Origin: Luteibacter pinisoli
GTDB taxonomy: Bacteria > Pseudomonadota > Gammaproteobacteria > Xanthomonadales > Rhodanobacteraceae
Direction of reading: 5' to 3'
NCBI RefSeq assembly: GCF_006385595.1
Contig: NZ_CP041046.1
Coordinates: forward strand, 4,230,501 to 4,294,500
Length of the DNA stretch: 64,000 bases
Part shown: piece by piece, positions 17,294 through 26,800 of the stretch
How positions within the stretch are numbered: position 1 is the stretch's first letter
How the letters are laid out: every line of letters begins with the position of its first letter
Translations under genes and position numbers: made by a program
The notes under the pieces: generated by a model
The model's input: the letters and a program-made list of their open reading frames with translations, nothing else
What the model was told of the DNA's origin: nothing
The model's database searches: none

Positions 17294-18079
17294 TCAGGGC
17301 GACCACGCGGCGATGCGCTGCAACGCCTGCTCGCGTGCTGCGTCGAGGGGCTCGGGACGGGTTTGCGCCGACAGATGCCCGCGCGCTTTCTGGCCGAGGA
17401 AATAGGCAACACGCTCCGCATTGGCGCCCGAGGGGTGCGGAAGGCCGGCGAGTATGCGCGCGGGGTCTAGCCGCCCCTGCGCCACCATGCGATCGCACGC
17501 CACCTGTGCGGCGGCGCCCAGCGGGATCACCAGGGCGCGCCGCAGGTGCCCGCATTCCGCGGCGAAGTCGGTATCGATGCGCTCCAGCAGCAGCGGGCTC
17601 CGGTCGACACCACTGCCGTTGTAGTTTTTTCCGCCGGTGAACACCGGGTAGCGGATCGCCGCCGTCATATGGACGAGATCGGTGCGCGCGGTCCAGAACG
17701 CAGCCGTCGACGCGATGCCGAGCCGGGCCGCGACACCGAGGAAATCCAGCATGCGCATCAGGTGGCTGCGAATCGGACCCGACCAGCTCGCGGCGTATTT
17801 AGCGGCGGCTGCCGCCGTGGCATCGTTGGCGCCGGCGAGCAGCTGGCTGCGTGCGGTGTCGAGGGCGACCAATGCCTGCGCACGGCCTGGCGCGATGCCG
17901 ACCAGCACGATCTTCGCGTGCGGGTTCAGGAAATCGAACGGGGCGTAGTAGATCTCGTGGCGACCGTCGCTGGCCATCCGCAGGGCCGCGGGCAATGGCG
18001 TGTGCGCGGCGAAATCCACGCCCGGGTCGCGCAGGAGGCCTGCGTAATGGCGAAAGAGGTGGAGATCGTCAGTAGCCAT
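17294..18079 (-). CDS. Uracil-DNA glycosylase-family-like protein
   Basis: 261 residues. Patterns fit the UDG superfamily fold: VLVGIAPGRAQA (the motif-A region), FTGGKNYNGSG in the middle and GLPHPSGAN (the H-P-S motif B of glycosylases). The canonical GQDPY/GEAPG active-site form is altered, so DNA-glycosylase activity is uncertain. The start at 18079 lies 9 bases downstream of the tRNA-Arg gene, and longer frames would run through the tRNA. There is no clear Shine-Dalgarno, and the two may share a transcript. Confidence 0.6.
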   Translation of the reverse strand: MATDDLHLFRHYAGLLRDPGVDFAAHTPLPAALRMASDGRHEIYYAPFDFLNPHAKIVLVGIAPGRAQALVALDTARSQLLAGANDATAAAAAKYAASWSGPIRSHLMRMLDFLGVAARLGIASTAAFWTARTDLVHMTAAIRYPVFTGGKNYNGSGVDRSPLLLERIDTDFAAECGHLRRALVIPLGAAAQVACDRMVAQGRLDPARILAGLPHPSGANAERVAYFLGQKARGHLSAQTRPEPLDAAREQALQRIAAWSP

Positions 18080-18087
18080 GCGGAAAA

Positions 18088-18164
18088 TGGCGCGCCCGGA
18101 GGGATTCGAACCCCCGACCAATGGCTTCGGAAGCCACTACTCTATCCGGCTGAGCTACGGGCGC
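18088..18164 (-). tRNA. tRNA-Arg (anticodon CCG)
   Basis: 77 bases including an encoded CCA end. Acceptor GCGCCCG/CGGGCGC, D-arm TAGCTCAGCCGGATAGAGTA, anticodon stem GTGGC/GCCAT around loop TTCCGAA (anticodon CCG), and T-arm with GGTTCGAATCC are all intact. Confidence 0.97.
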
Positions 18165-18182
18165 GTATCTGAGCGGACCGGC

Positions 18183-18188
18183 ATTGTA
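18183..18188 (-). promoter_or_regulatory. Probable -10 box of the tRNA-Arg promoter
   Basis: TACAAT on the minus strand lies 19 bases before the tRNA 5' end and is followed by a GC-rich discriminator, as expected for a stringently controlled tRNA promoter. The -35 is weak. Confidence 0.55.
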
Positions 18189-18221
18189 GCGGCATTACCC
18201 GCCGCTGGCCTAGCTTTCCTC

Positions 18222-19127
18222 TCAGGCCCGCGCCACGGCGGGCTCGTGGCCGCCCGCGACGGCGCGCAGCGCCTCGCGATAGCGGCGGCTGCACGGCAGC
18301 ACGGTGCCGTCGGCCATGTGCAGGCGGGCCTCGCCGGCGTCCAGCGGCTCGATCGCCGTGACCTGGGCCAGGCGCACCACATAGCTGCGATGCACCCGCA
18401 CGAATACGGCCGGGTCCAGCCGGGCTTCCAGTGCCGCCAGGGTGCTGCGCAGCGGGTAGTCACGGCTGCGAACCCGCAGGTTCACGTAATTGCCCGCGGC
18501 CTGGGCCCATTCAATGTCCGCGGTGGCCACGAGGAAGTCGCGGCCCAGCTTGCGGACAAGAAAGCGCTCAGGGCGGTCCACCGGTTCCACCGGGGCGCCT
18601 TCGTCCGGCTCGGCCAGCAGGCTGGCCTCGCCCTTGATCTGGCGCCCGAACCATTCCACCGCGTGGCACAGGGCCACGATGAAGAAGAAGGTGCGGGAAT
18701 CCTTCAGGTACTCATAGACGAACTGCAGGCCAAGGTTCCCCGGGTCGAAACGGTCCCCGCCCAGCGCGTAGCCGCCCAGGCGCAGCAGGTCCATACCGGT
18801 GACATGGAGCAGGCACCAGGCCAGGCTGCCCAGCACGTAGTACGGCAGGTAGCGGCGCCAGGTGTCGGCATGCAGGGGCCAGCGGTCGCAGGCCATCAGC
18901 AGGAAAGGCAGGAGCATCAGCGAGACCAGCGGGCTGCTGAACTCGTTGATCGCGATGTGCCAGGTCTCGTACGGCACGTTGTAGCGGGCGGCGTCGATCC
19001 GCGAGGTCAGCGTGTTGCCGATCGCGGCCGTGCCGAAGATCACCGTCCAGAAGATCACCATGATCCATCGGCGCCGGCGGTGCGCCGTGTCCAGGTCTTT
19101 GCCGGGTTCGCTGTGCGGTCTGTCCAT
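18222..19127 (-). CDS. LytTR-domain transcriptional regulator with membrane-spanning N-terminus
   Basis: 301 residues. The N-terminal 160 residues hold about four transmembrane helices (IMVIFWTVIFGTAAI, PLVSLMLLPFLLMA, YLPYYVLGSLAWCLL, FFFIVALCHAVEWF). The C-terminal 100 residues are a LytTR DNA-binding domain (FLVRKLGRDFLVATADIEW, VFVRVHRSYVV, VLPCSRRYREALR). No receiver or kinase domain is present, so it looks like a one-component membrane-bound regulator. Such proteins usually control the adjacent membrane gene or themselves; the target and signal are unknown. It is separated from the M61 gene by a terminator. Confidence 0.9.
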   Translation of the reverse strand: MDRPHSEPGKDLDTAHRRRRWIMVIFWTVIFGTAAIGNTLTSRIDAARYNVPYETWHIAINEFSSPLVSLMLLPFLLMACDRWPLHADTWRRYLPYYVLGSLAWCLLHVTGMDLLRLGGYALGGDRFDPGNLGLQFVYEYLKDSRTFFFIVALCHAVEWFGRQIKGEASLLAEPDEGAPVEPVDRPERFLVRKLGRDFLVATADIEWAQAAGNYVNLRVRSRDYPLRSTLAALEARLDPAVFVRVHRSYVVRLAQVTAIEPLDAGEARLHMADGTVLPCSRRYREALRAVAGGHEPAVARA

Positions 19128-19160
19128 GGCGGGAGTGTATGCCGATGCGGTGCCGGCATG

Positions 19161-19187
19161 AAAAAAAGGGCCCCTTGCGGGGCCCTT
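19161..19187 (-). terminator. Rho-independent terminator of the M61 peptidase gene
   Basis: On the minus strand AAGGGCCCC, loop GCAA, GGGGCCCTT, then a run of seven Ts (plus-strand As at 19161-19167), just after the peptidase stop. Confidence 0.93.
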
Positions 19188-19194
19188 GTCGTGC

Positions 19195-21090
19195 TTATTT
19201 CGCCTTGTAGAGCTGGCCGAGCCAGTCCGGCTTGCTCGCGTCGCGCTCGAGGTGCGGGTACTTCAGGCCATCGTGGTATTCGATCTTGATGGTCTTGTAG
19301 GTGTCGAAGTTCTTCACCAGCAGCTCGATCGGGGCGGAGGTGCCCTTCGACGCGGTCACGGCATCCTTCAGCGCATCGCCGTCGAATTCCTTGCCGTTGA
19401 TGGCGACGATATGCATGCCCGGCGAGAGGCCGGCGTTGAAGGCCGGGCCGTCCCAGCGGACGTCCGCGATGTCGCCCTTCGACGACACGGCGAAACCGGC
19501 CGAGTAGGTCAGGTCGGTGTAGTGGCGGCGTGCCTCGAAGGCCTTCACGGCTTCGGAGGGCTTGTCGTTGTAGACCAGCTTCCAGCCACCGCGCTCGATG
19601 CCTTCCAGGTCACCCTTGTGGCCGTCGATGCGGTCACGCAGGTACTTCGCCCAGTCGTACGGCGCGATGCCGTTGAGGGTCGAAGCCACTTCTTCGAAGG
19701 TGTACGGATTGACTTTCCAGTCACCGTCCTTCATGCCGAAGAAGGCCTTGGCGAAATCATCCAGCGAACGCTTGTTCTTGGTCAGCTCGCGCAGCTTGGT
19801 GTCCACGTCCAGCCACACCATCTGGCCGCCCGAATAATAGTCTTCGCTCATCTGGTAGTTGCGGTACGAGAGCGGACGACGCTGGGCGATGGTCGGGTCG
19901 TTGGTGGTGTCCTGGATGTTGCGCCAGGACAGGCCCGGGCGGCCCTTGTCGTAGGTGGCGGCAACGAGCGCGAGCACGTCGCGTGCCTGGTCCTGCGAGA
20001 CGAGGCCCGAACGCGCGGCCACCACGTTGCCCCAGAACTGGGTCTGGCCTTCGTACACCCACAGAAGGCTGTCGCCCATCGGGACGTTGAAGCTGGCCGT
20101 GGCCAGGTCGGCGCCGCGGCGGTACTTGCCGTCCCACGAGTGGTTGTACTCATGTGCGAGCAGGTCGCGGCCCAGCCAGCTCTTGTCCCACTCGGTGAAG
20201 TAGTTGGGCGAGGCGCTGTTTTCCGACGAACGGTGGTGTTCCAGGCCGATGCCGCCGAGCTTGTCGGTCAGCGCCAGCAGGAAGTCGTAATGGTTGTAGT
20301 GGCGTGCGCCGTAAAGCTTGTCCATCTGCTTGACGAGGTTGCGGTGGATCTCAAGCGCTTCCGGCTTGATCTCCAGCGCCTTGGCGCTGTCAGCGATGAT
20401 GTTCAGGTGCACCGGCGAGCGACCGTTCGGGTCCAGGTCCACGCGCTTGAAGTAGCGGCCGGCGAAAATCGGCGAATCGACGAGGTTGTCGAAATCGATG
20501 TTCTTGAAGGTGACGGTGTCGCCGTCCTTGCTCGCCTGCTCCAGCGCGGTGCCGAACTGGAAACCCGCCGGGAACTTTACCGACGGCTCGACCTGGACCT
20601 GGTCGGCACGGTAACCGGCCGGGTACAGGGCCACCTGGTTCCACTCGACGTTGACCATGTCCGGGGTCATGACGATGCGGCCCTGGCGGGTGTCCTGCGG
20701 GGTCAGGGTCTGGAATTCGAGGTCCACCGAGGTGGCGCCCGCCGGGACGTCCATGTGGAAGGCGTAGACGTTGAACTCGTCACGCGTCCACTCGATGCGC
20801 TGGCCATTGGCCTTCACCACCAGGCCCGCGAACTGGTCGATCGGACCGGTCGGCGAATGGTGGCCCGGGATCCACTCCGGGAACAGCAGGGTCAGCTTGC
20901 CGGGCTGCGCCGGGACGGTTTCCTTGACGCGGAGGATGCGGTGGTCGAGGTCCGTGGCATCGACCACGACCTTGAGCGTGCCGTTGAACGGACCATCCTG
21001 GATGGCCGGAACATCATCCGCGGCGTAGGCCGTGGCGCCGATGCCAGCCAGGGCGGCCAGCAGCGCAGATGCGAGAAGCTTGGATTTCAA
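19195..21090 (-). CDS. M61-family metallopeptidase (glycyl-aminopeptidase type) with PDZ domain
   Basis: 631 residues, the usual family length. Signal peptide (LLASALLAALAGIGATAYA), N-terminal beta domain, then a gluzincin core with the zinc motif HEYNHSWDGKY near residue 312 and a downstream Glu in WVYEGQTQFW. A PDZ domain near residues 520-600 (DVRWDGPAFNAGLSPGMHIVAINGKEF) precedes the C-terminus. The family is periplasmic or secreted and cleaves N-terminal Gly/Ala. The start is TTG at 21090, with GGGAG 7 bases upstream. The open frame extends 80 codons further, but those residues would block the signal peptide. Confidence 0.92.
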   Translation of the reverse strand: MKSKLLASALLAALAGIGATAYAADDVPAIQDGPFNGTLKVVVDATDLDHRILRVKETVPAQPGKLTLLFPEWIPGHHSPTGPIDQFAGLVVKANGQRIEWTRDEFNVYAFHMDVPAGATSVDLEFQTLTPQDTRQGRIVMTPDMVNVEWNQVALYPAGYRADQVQVEPSVKFPAGFQFGTALEQASKDGDTVTFKNIDFDNLVDSPIFAGRYFKRVDLDPNGRSPVHLNIIADSAKALEIKPEALEIHRNLVKQMDKLYGARHYNHYDFLLALTDKLGGIGLEHHRSSENSASPNYFTEWDKSWLGRDLLAHEYNHSWDGKYRRGADLATASFNVPMGDSLLWVYEGQTQFWGNVVAARSGLVSQDQARDVLALVAATYDKGRPGLSWRNIQDTTNDPTIAQRRPLSYRNYQMSEDYYSGGQMVWLDVDTKLRELTKNKRSLDDFAKAFFGMKDGDWKVNPYTFEEVASTLNGIAPYDWAKYLRDRIDGHKGDLEGIERGGWKLVYNDKPSEAVKAFEARRHYTDLTYSAGFAVSSKGDIADVRWDGPAFNAGLSPGMHIVAINGKEFDGDALKDAVTASKGTSAPIELLVKNFDTYKTIKIEYHDGLKYPHLERDASKPDWLGQLYKAK

Positions 21091-21347
21091 AGGGTTTCTC
21101 CCGTGGAGCGGTGGGTCGCCGGGCGATCCTGCCTGCGAGTGGGTCCGCGCGGGCCCCTGCGGTCCGCGCAAGCCTCCGATGCTAAACGGCAGGGGCCGGG
21201 TCTCCCCATGCCAGAGGTCACGGGGGGGTGGCGGGGAGATACCTGTCATGGCATCGCAAGTTAAAACGCCGTAAAATCTCGCGGCCCACAGGGGGCGGGC
21301 CGGCCTCAAAACGCCGGCAGACACATTCAAGGACTCAGGGACTTCTC

Positions 21348-21989
21348 ATGCAAAAGGTTCTGCTCTCGGTGGCCGCGGCCGCCGCGCTTTCGTTTGCCTC
21401 GTTCTCCGCCGCGGCGGCTACCCACGATGGCGCGTTCATCAGCGTCAACGGCGGCAGCTCGCAGTACGACATCAGCCATACCCGCTGGCAGGACAAGAAC
21501 GACACCGCCTTCGGCGTGACCACCGGCTACCGCTGGGTCGTCGATCGTCCGTTCGCGCTGGGCGTGGAAGTCGGTTATGCCAACCTCGGCAAGATGAGCG
21601 CCAAGCTCGACTACAGCGACAACTTTTACAGCGACGTCGTGAACTATAAGCAGAAGGGCCAGGCCCTCCTCGTGGGCGCCAACGGCAAGTGGGATCTCCC
21701 CCACGGCTTCACCATCACCGGCCGCCTGGGCGTGGCGCACTCGCGCCTGAAGTACACGGCCAACGAGCACCTGTCGCCGGCCATCCCCGGTTACGACGTG
21801 TTCCACGACGAGCGTACGTCGAGCGACAACGGTATCTACGCCGGCCTTGGCTTCGGTTACGACTTCACGCCGAACATCGGCATCACCGTGACCTACGACC
21901 ACTACTCCACGAAGGCAGAAGACGTGCTGCTGGATAAGCGTGGCGTGGACATCAGCGTGTACGGTGCCGCGGTGGAATACCGCTTCTGA
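21348..21989 (+). CDS. Outer-membrane beta-barrel protein, opacity-porin type (paralog 1)
   Basis: 213 residues. The signal peptide MQKVLLSVAAAAALSFASFS is shared almost base for base with paralog 2. The mature part is an eight-strand OMP_b-brl barrel: GYRWVVDRPFALGVEVGYANLG in the middle, GIYAGLGFGYDFTPNIGITVTYDHYS late, ending in YRF with the terminal Phe needed for Bam recognition. Likely a small structural or adhesive OmpA-barrel-like protein. A -10-like TAAAAT at 21272-21277 lies 76 bases upstream. First of three tandem copies. Confidence 0.85.
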   Translation: MQKVLLSVAAAAALSFASFSAAAATHDGAFISVNGGSSQYDISHTRWQDKNDTAFGVTTGYRWVVDRPFALGVEVGYANLGKMSAKLDYSDNFYSDVVNYKQKGQALLVGANGKWDLPHGFTITGRLGVAHSRLKYTANEHLSPAIPGYDVFHDERTSSDNGIYAGLGFGYDFTPNIGITVTYDHYSTKAEDVLLDKRGVDISVYGAAVEYRF

Positions 21990-22018
21990 TCGTGCGCGGG
22001 CAGCCATGGCAGTGCGTT

Positions 22019-22034
22019 GTGACACGCGTCACAA
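22019..22034. promoter_or_regulatory. Perfect CRP/Clp-type operator within a larger palindrome
   Basis: TGTGA-N6-TCACA matches the CRP consensus exactly; Clp is the CRP homologue of this bacterial order. It lies between OMP paralogs 1 and 2 and is flanked by GCCATGGCAG and CTGCCATGGC arms (about 22003-22048) that form a larger imperfect dyad. The TAAGAT -10-like box of paralog 2 is at 22069-22074. Confidence 0.65.
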
Positions 22035-22138
22035 CTAGCTGCCATGGCAGCCATACGTAAAGCCCCGTAAGATACCCCTGCCCGAAGGGCACGCCGGCAA
22101 CGGGGCCGGCGGACTTTCAAGGACTAAGGGATTTCATC

Positions 22139-22783
22139 ATGCAAAAGGTTCTGCTTTCGGTGGCCGCGGCCGCCGCTCTTTCCTTCGCTTCTTTCTCCGC
22201 CAGCGCGGTGACCCAGCAGGGCTGGTTCATCGGCGTAAACGGCGGCAGCTCGCATTACAGCGTCAGCCACACCAGCTTCGACGATAACAACGACAGCGCA
22301 TTCGGTGCCGTCGCCGGTTATCGCTGGGTCGTCGATCGTCCGTTCTCGCTTGGCGTGGAAGCGGGCTACGTCGATCTCGGCAGCATGAAGGCCACCGACG
22401 ACGAGAGCTTCACTGGCTACTCCGACCTGTACAAGGCCAAGTTCAAGGGCCAGGCACTGTTGATTGGTGCCAACGGCAAGTGGGATCTCCCGCACGGCTT
22501 CACCATCACGGCTCGCGCCGGCCTCGCGCATTCGCGCGTGAAGTACACCGTTACTGAATACCTGTCGCCGTCCGTGCCGGGCTACACGCCGTACTACTCG
22601 AACAACGACTCCAACGACAACGGCGTCTACGGTGGCCTCGGTTTCGGTTACGACTTCAACGAAAACGTCGGCATTACCTTGACCTACGACCACTACGCCC
22701 TCAAGGCGGACGACATCACCGGCGACAAGCGCACGGTGAACGTAGGCGTGTTCGGCGCGGCGGTGGAATACCGCTTCTGGTAA
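22139..22783 (+). CDS. Outer-membrane beta-barrel protein, opacity-porin type (paralog 2)
   Basis: 214 residues. The 5' leader and the signal-peptide coding region are near copies of paralog 1 (TCAAGGACT in both leaders, MQKVLLSV at both starts), which shows recent tandem duplication. The barrel motif GYRWVVDRPFSLGVEAGYVDLG and the closing YRFW are present. Loop regions (residues of about 85-100 and 140-160) differ most from paralog 1, as expected for surface loops. The CRP-like site upstream suggests carbon- or Clp-dependent control (inference). Confidence 0.85.
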   Translation: MQKVLLSVAAAAALSFASFSASAVTQQGWFIGVNGGSSHYSVSHTSFDDNNDSAFGAVAGYRWVVDRPFSLGVEAGYVDLGSMKATDDESFTGYSDLYKAKFKGQALLIGANGKWDLPHGFTITARAGLAHSRVKYTVTEYLSPSVPGYTPYYSNNDSNDNGVYGGLGFGYDFNENVGITLTYDHYALKADDITGDKRTVNVGVFGAAVEYRFW

Positions 22784-22812
22784 TCCAGGCTTTTTTGTTG
22801 GCTGCGTTTCAA

Positions 22813-22842
22813 GCCAAGCCACGACGAACGTCGTGGCTTGGC
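22813..22842 (+). other. Strong hairpin in the spacer before OMP paralog 3
   Basis: GCCAAGCCACGACG and CGTCGTGGCTTGGC form a perfect 14-bp stem with a two-base AA turn. No T-run follows, so it is either an RNA-stabilising 3' end for paralog 2 or a structured leader of paralog 3. Confidence 0.6.
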
Positions 22843-22887
22843 GGGCCACTCCCGGCTCCGCATAGCACTCAAGGAAGGAACGTAACC

Positions 22888-23574
22888 ATGCGTAACGCCA
22901 TGCTCGCCGCGGCAACCGCCGTTCTCCTGTTGCCCGCGTCATTCACCGCAAGCGCGTCATCGTCGTCGGCCTCGGTCACCCAGACAGGTGCCTTTGTCGC
23001 CGTCAGCGGCGGCACGTCGCATAACGACATCGACCGCAACGTTTCGTCGGCCAGCCATTTCCTGACGAAAGACGATAGCAGTACGGCATTCAGCGTCGTC
23101 GGCGGTTATCGCTGGGTGGTTTCCCGGCCTTTTTCGCTGGGTATCGAAGGCGGCTACGTCAGCCTCGGCAAGACCGACTGGTCGCAGATTTCCGGCGGGC
23201 TCAGCACCCGCTTCCGTGATCGCGAAAAAACGAAATCTGATGCGGTGCTAGTCGGTGTCAACGGCAAGGTGGATCTTCCCCACGGCTTCACCGCGACTGC
23301 GCGCCTGGGCCTCGCGCACGTGCGGACACGGTACCAGGCCGGCAGCGACGCCTACGTCGTCTACAAGCCGACGCCGCCGATGTCTCTCCAGCGCTCGTCG
23401 TCGACCGACAATGCGATCTATGGTGGCGTTGGCTTCGGCTATGACTTCAACGAGAACGTGGGGCTGACGCTGTCCTTTGATCGCTATGGCTTCAAGGCGG
23501 AAGGACCCATCGACCACGGTCATACGGCGCACGCGAATGTCGCGGGCATCACGGCCGAATACCGCTTCTGGTAA
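22888..23574 (+). CDS. Outer-membrane beta-barrel protein, opacity-porin type (paralog 3)
   Basis: 228 residues with a signal peptide ending near ASASS. It shares the barrel core (GYRWVVSRPFSLGIEGGYVSLG; GGVGFGYDFNENVGLTLSFDRYGFKAEG; terminal YRFW) with the two upstream copies but has its own leader with AAGGAAGGA as ribosome site and longer outer loops. It is therefore an older member of the tandem family. A terminator follows. Confidence 0.85.
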   Translation: MRNAMLAAATAVLLLPASFTASASSSSASVTQTGAFVAVSGGTSHNDIDRNVSSASHFLTKDDSSTAFSVVGGYRWVVSRPFSLGIEGGYVSLGKTDWSQISGGLSTRFRDREKTKSDAVLVGVNGKVDLPHGFTATARLGLAHVRTRYQAGSDAYVVYKPTPPMSLQRSSSTDNAIYGGVGFGYDFNENVGLTLSFDRYGFKAEGPIDHGHTAHANVAGITAEYRFW

Positions 23575-23603
23575 ACCGCCGAGTCCATCGGGTAGAGAAA
23601 CAC

Positions 23604-23628
23604 ACGGTCGCGCAAGCGGCCGTTTTTC
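23604..23628 (+). terminator. Rho-independent terminator of the OMP tandem
   Basis: ACGGTCGC, loop GCAA, GCGGCCGT (8 bp, one G-T pair), then TTTTTCGTTT. The rest of the spacer up to the TonB-receptor start (to 23885) holds a CCGGC/GCCGG mini-dyad and GAGGAG before the ATG, and no gene. Confidence 0.85.
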
Positions 23629-23885
23629 GTTTCGCATTATTTTGGGTTTGGCCGGCTAAACCCCTATACAACCCTGCGGTTCTTCGCTATAACCGATAGC
23701 ACGTGTTGCGACGCAGCACGCAAGGGATTCCGAAAGGAAGCAACCAGTCCGCCTCGCGCCCCCGGCTTTTTCGCCGGTGCGGTGGAGTGCACCCAGGGGT
23801 TTTTCCATCGAAGCCATGACAGGGCCGTGCCGCGGCCCTGCAGGTAGCCGTGCGCCCGAAAAACGTACCGAGGAGACGTTTTCCC

Positions 23886-26800
23886 ATGTTCAGCCGCACT
23901 ACCCGACCCCACCGCATCGCACTCGCTGTGGCTGTCGCCACGGCCCTGGCCGCCCCTGTGGCCTTCGCCCAGTCCACCACCGGTGGCATCTTCGGCCAGG
24001 CCCCCACCGCGGCGGGCGAGACCGTCGTCGTCACCAGCGACACGGGCCTGAGCCGTGAGACCCCCGTGGACGACCGCGGCCGCTATAGCGTGGGACAGCT
24101 GCCCCTGGGCACGTACACCGTCGCCCTGCGCGCCAACGGCCAGACCGTGGATACCCGCACGAACATCGTCCTGAAGGTGGGCGCCGGTACGGAGGTGTCG
24201 TTCGTCAGCACCGCGGCCAATGCGCAGGACCTCTCGGGCATGACGGTGTCGGCCTCCGCGCTGGCGAAGATCGACGTCTCCAGCATCGACTCTCGCACCG
24301 TCGTCACCTCCGAGCAGCTGGCCAAGCTGCCGCTGGGTCGCAATTCGGAAGCCATCGCCCTGCTCGCCCCCGGCGTGGTCAACAACGGCGGCAACTTCAA
24401 GGGCGCCACGGGCAATTCCCTGGTGAGCTTCGGCGGCTCCGCGGCCAGCGAGAACGCGTACTACGTGAACGGTTTTGCCACCACCGACCCGTTGCAGGGC
24501 TTCGGCGGCCTGTCGCTGCCCTACGGCGCGATCGAGCAGCAGGAGGTGTACACCGGCGGCTACAGCGCGCAGTACGGCCGCTCCGATGGCGGCGTCATCA
24601 ACGTGGTGGGCAAGCGCGGCACCAATGAATGGCACTTCGGTGCACAGGTGCTGTGGGAGCCGGCCTTCGCACGCGCCTCGCAGCGCAACCGCTATTTCGA
24701 GAACGGCCTGCCCGCCTCGCCCGTGGCCGGGAACCTCTACGCACCCGATAGCGAGAACGGCAGCGACAGCACGACGGTGAGCGCCTACGCCGGCGGTCCG
24801 CTGATCAAGGACAAGCTCTTCGTATTCGTGGCCGCCGAGTACGAGCGCCAGCAAGGCAATACGGTCAATCCCGTCAGCGGCTATACCAGTACGAAACCGT
24901 ACGTGGACTACCGTTACAACTCGCCGCGCTGGTACGGCAAGGTGGACTGGAACATCACCGACAACCACATCCTCGAACTCACCGGCGCGTCGGACAAATA
25001 CCAGACATCCGGCTCCATCTACGATTACGACTACGCCTCGCGCACGAAGCAGCAGCGTATCGGCGCCGATGACGACACCAAGAACGGTGGCGACCTGTGG
25101 ACGGCGAAGTACACCGGTTACATCACCGACGACCTGACCATCAGCGCCCAGTACGGCAAGCTGCACACCACGGCCTATGACTCGCCGGGCGGCTACGACC
25201 CCAGCCTGACGTACGTCGACGGCATCGTGAACCAGAACCCCGCGCTGAATGGCGGCGCGCCGCGCGGCAACTCGCAGACGGTGTCGAGCCTGATCCCGGC
25301 CGGCAAGGGCAACCGCACCACCAATACCCGCATCGACATCACCTACAAGCTCGGTGACCACACGATCACCGCCGGCATCGACAACCAGACGGCCACGGCA
25401 ATCGACCAGGGCTCGGTGACCTCAGGCCCCGGCGGGTACTCGTGGACCTACGGCCAGGGCGATCCGAACACGCCGATTTCCACCGGCCTGGGCGTGCCAG
25501 CCACCGGTGGCTTCCCCAATGGCGCCGGCGGTTACTACGTCATCCAGAACATCAACAGCAGCCTCGCCACCGTGCGCTCGGCACAGCGCGCGCAGTACAT
25601 CGAGGACAAGTGGCAGGTCTCGGATCGCTGGCTGCTGTCGTTCGGTATCCGCAATGACCAGTTCGAGAACTTCAACGCCGACGGCGATCCCTTCATCACG
25701 CAGCACAAGCCGCAGTGGGCGCCGCGCCTGGGGGCGAGCTGGGATGTGAATGGCGATGCGACGGTCAAGGTGTATGCCAACGCGGGCCGCTATTACCTCG
25801 GCCTGCCGTTGAATCCGGCGCTGAACGCCGCAGGCGGCGCGCTCACCACCTCGCAGTACTTCACCTATGGCGGTATCGCGGCGGATGGCACGCCGACGAA
25901 CCTCACGGCCATCTCGGTGCCCGTCGCCGCCAACAACACCTTCGGCCAGTTGCCGGATCCGAAAACGGTGACCACGCAGGGCCTGAAGTCCGAATACCAG
26001 GACGAGTTCATCCTCGGCTTCACCAAGACGCTGGGCACCAACTGGGTCTACGGGGCGAAGGCCACGCAGCGCATCCTGCGCAACGCCATCGATGACTATT
26101 GCGATATCGACCTGGTGCTGGCCAAGGCGCAGTCGCTCGGTTACGACGTGACCACCCAGAGCAACCCCGTCAGCTGCTGGCTGTTCAACCCGGGCAAGGC
26201 CAACACCTTCAACCTGGTCGATACCAACGGCAACTACGTGAGCGTGCCGCTGAGCAACAAGGAGTTCGGCTTCGACCGCCTCAAGCGCCGCTACTACGGC
26301 CTGGAGACGTTCCTGGAACATCCCTTCGCGGATGGTTGGTACGGCAAGGTGAGCTATACGTTCTCGCGCAGCTACGGCAACACGGAAGGGCAGCTGCGTT
26401 CGGATCTGTTCCGCGAATCACGCGGCACGGGCCAGACCGCGGTGTCGACCACCCAGGATTGGGACAACAGCTACATCATGGTCAACACCAATGGCGTGCA
26501 GAACAACGATCACAAGCACCAGCTGAAGTTCTTCGGCTACTACCAGTTCACCCCGGAATGGCTGGTCAGCGCCAACCTCAGCCTCATCTCCGGTGCGCCC
26601 AAGCCGTGCCTCGGTTACTTCGGCGAGGACCGCACGGACCCCGCGGGCTACGGCAACAGCTACCACTTCTGCAACGGCGAGCCCTCGCCGCCCGGCAGCC
26701 ACGGCCGCCTGCCGTGGGTCCGCCAGCTGGACCTGGGCGCCACGTACCGGCCGGACTTCGCCGCCTCGCGCCTCGCCTTCAACCTCAACGTCTTCAACGT

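Noticed and set aside
19186..21264. Very long open frame on the plus strand opposite the M61 peptidase
   Set aside because: Antisense shadow caused by high GC at third codon positions. The protein has no family motif, while the minus strand has the zinc site, PDZ domain and signal peptide. The same applies to long antisense frames at about 2074-3687, 23664-25361, 49382-50782 and 50809-52881.
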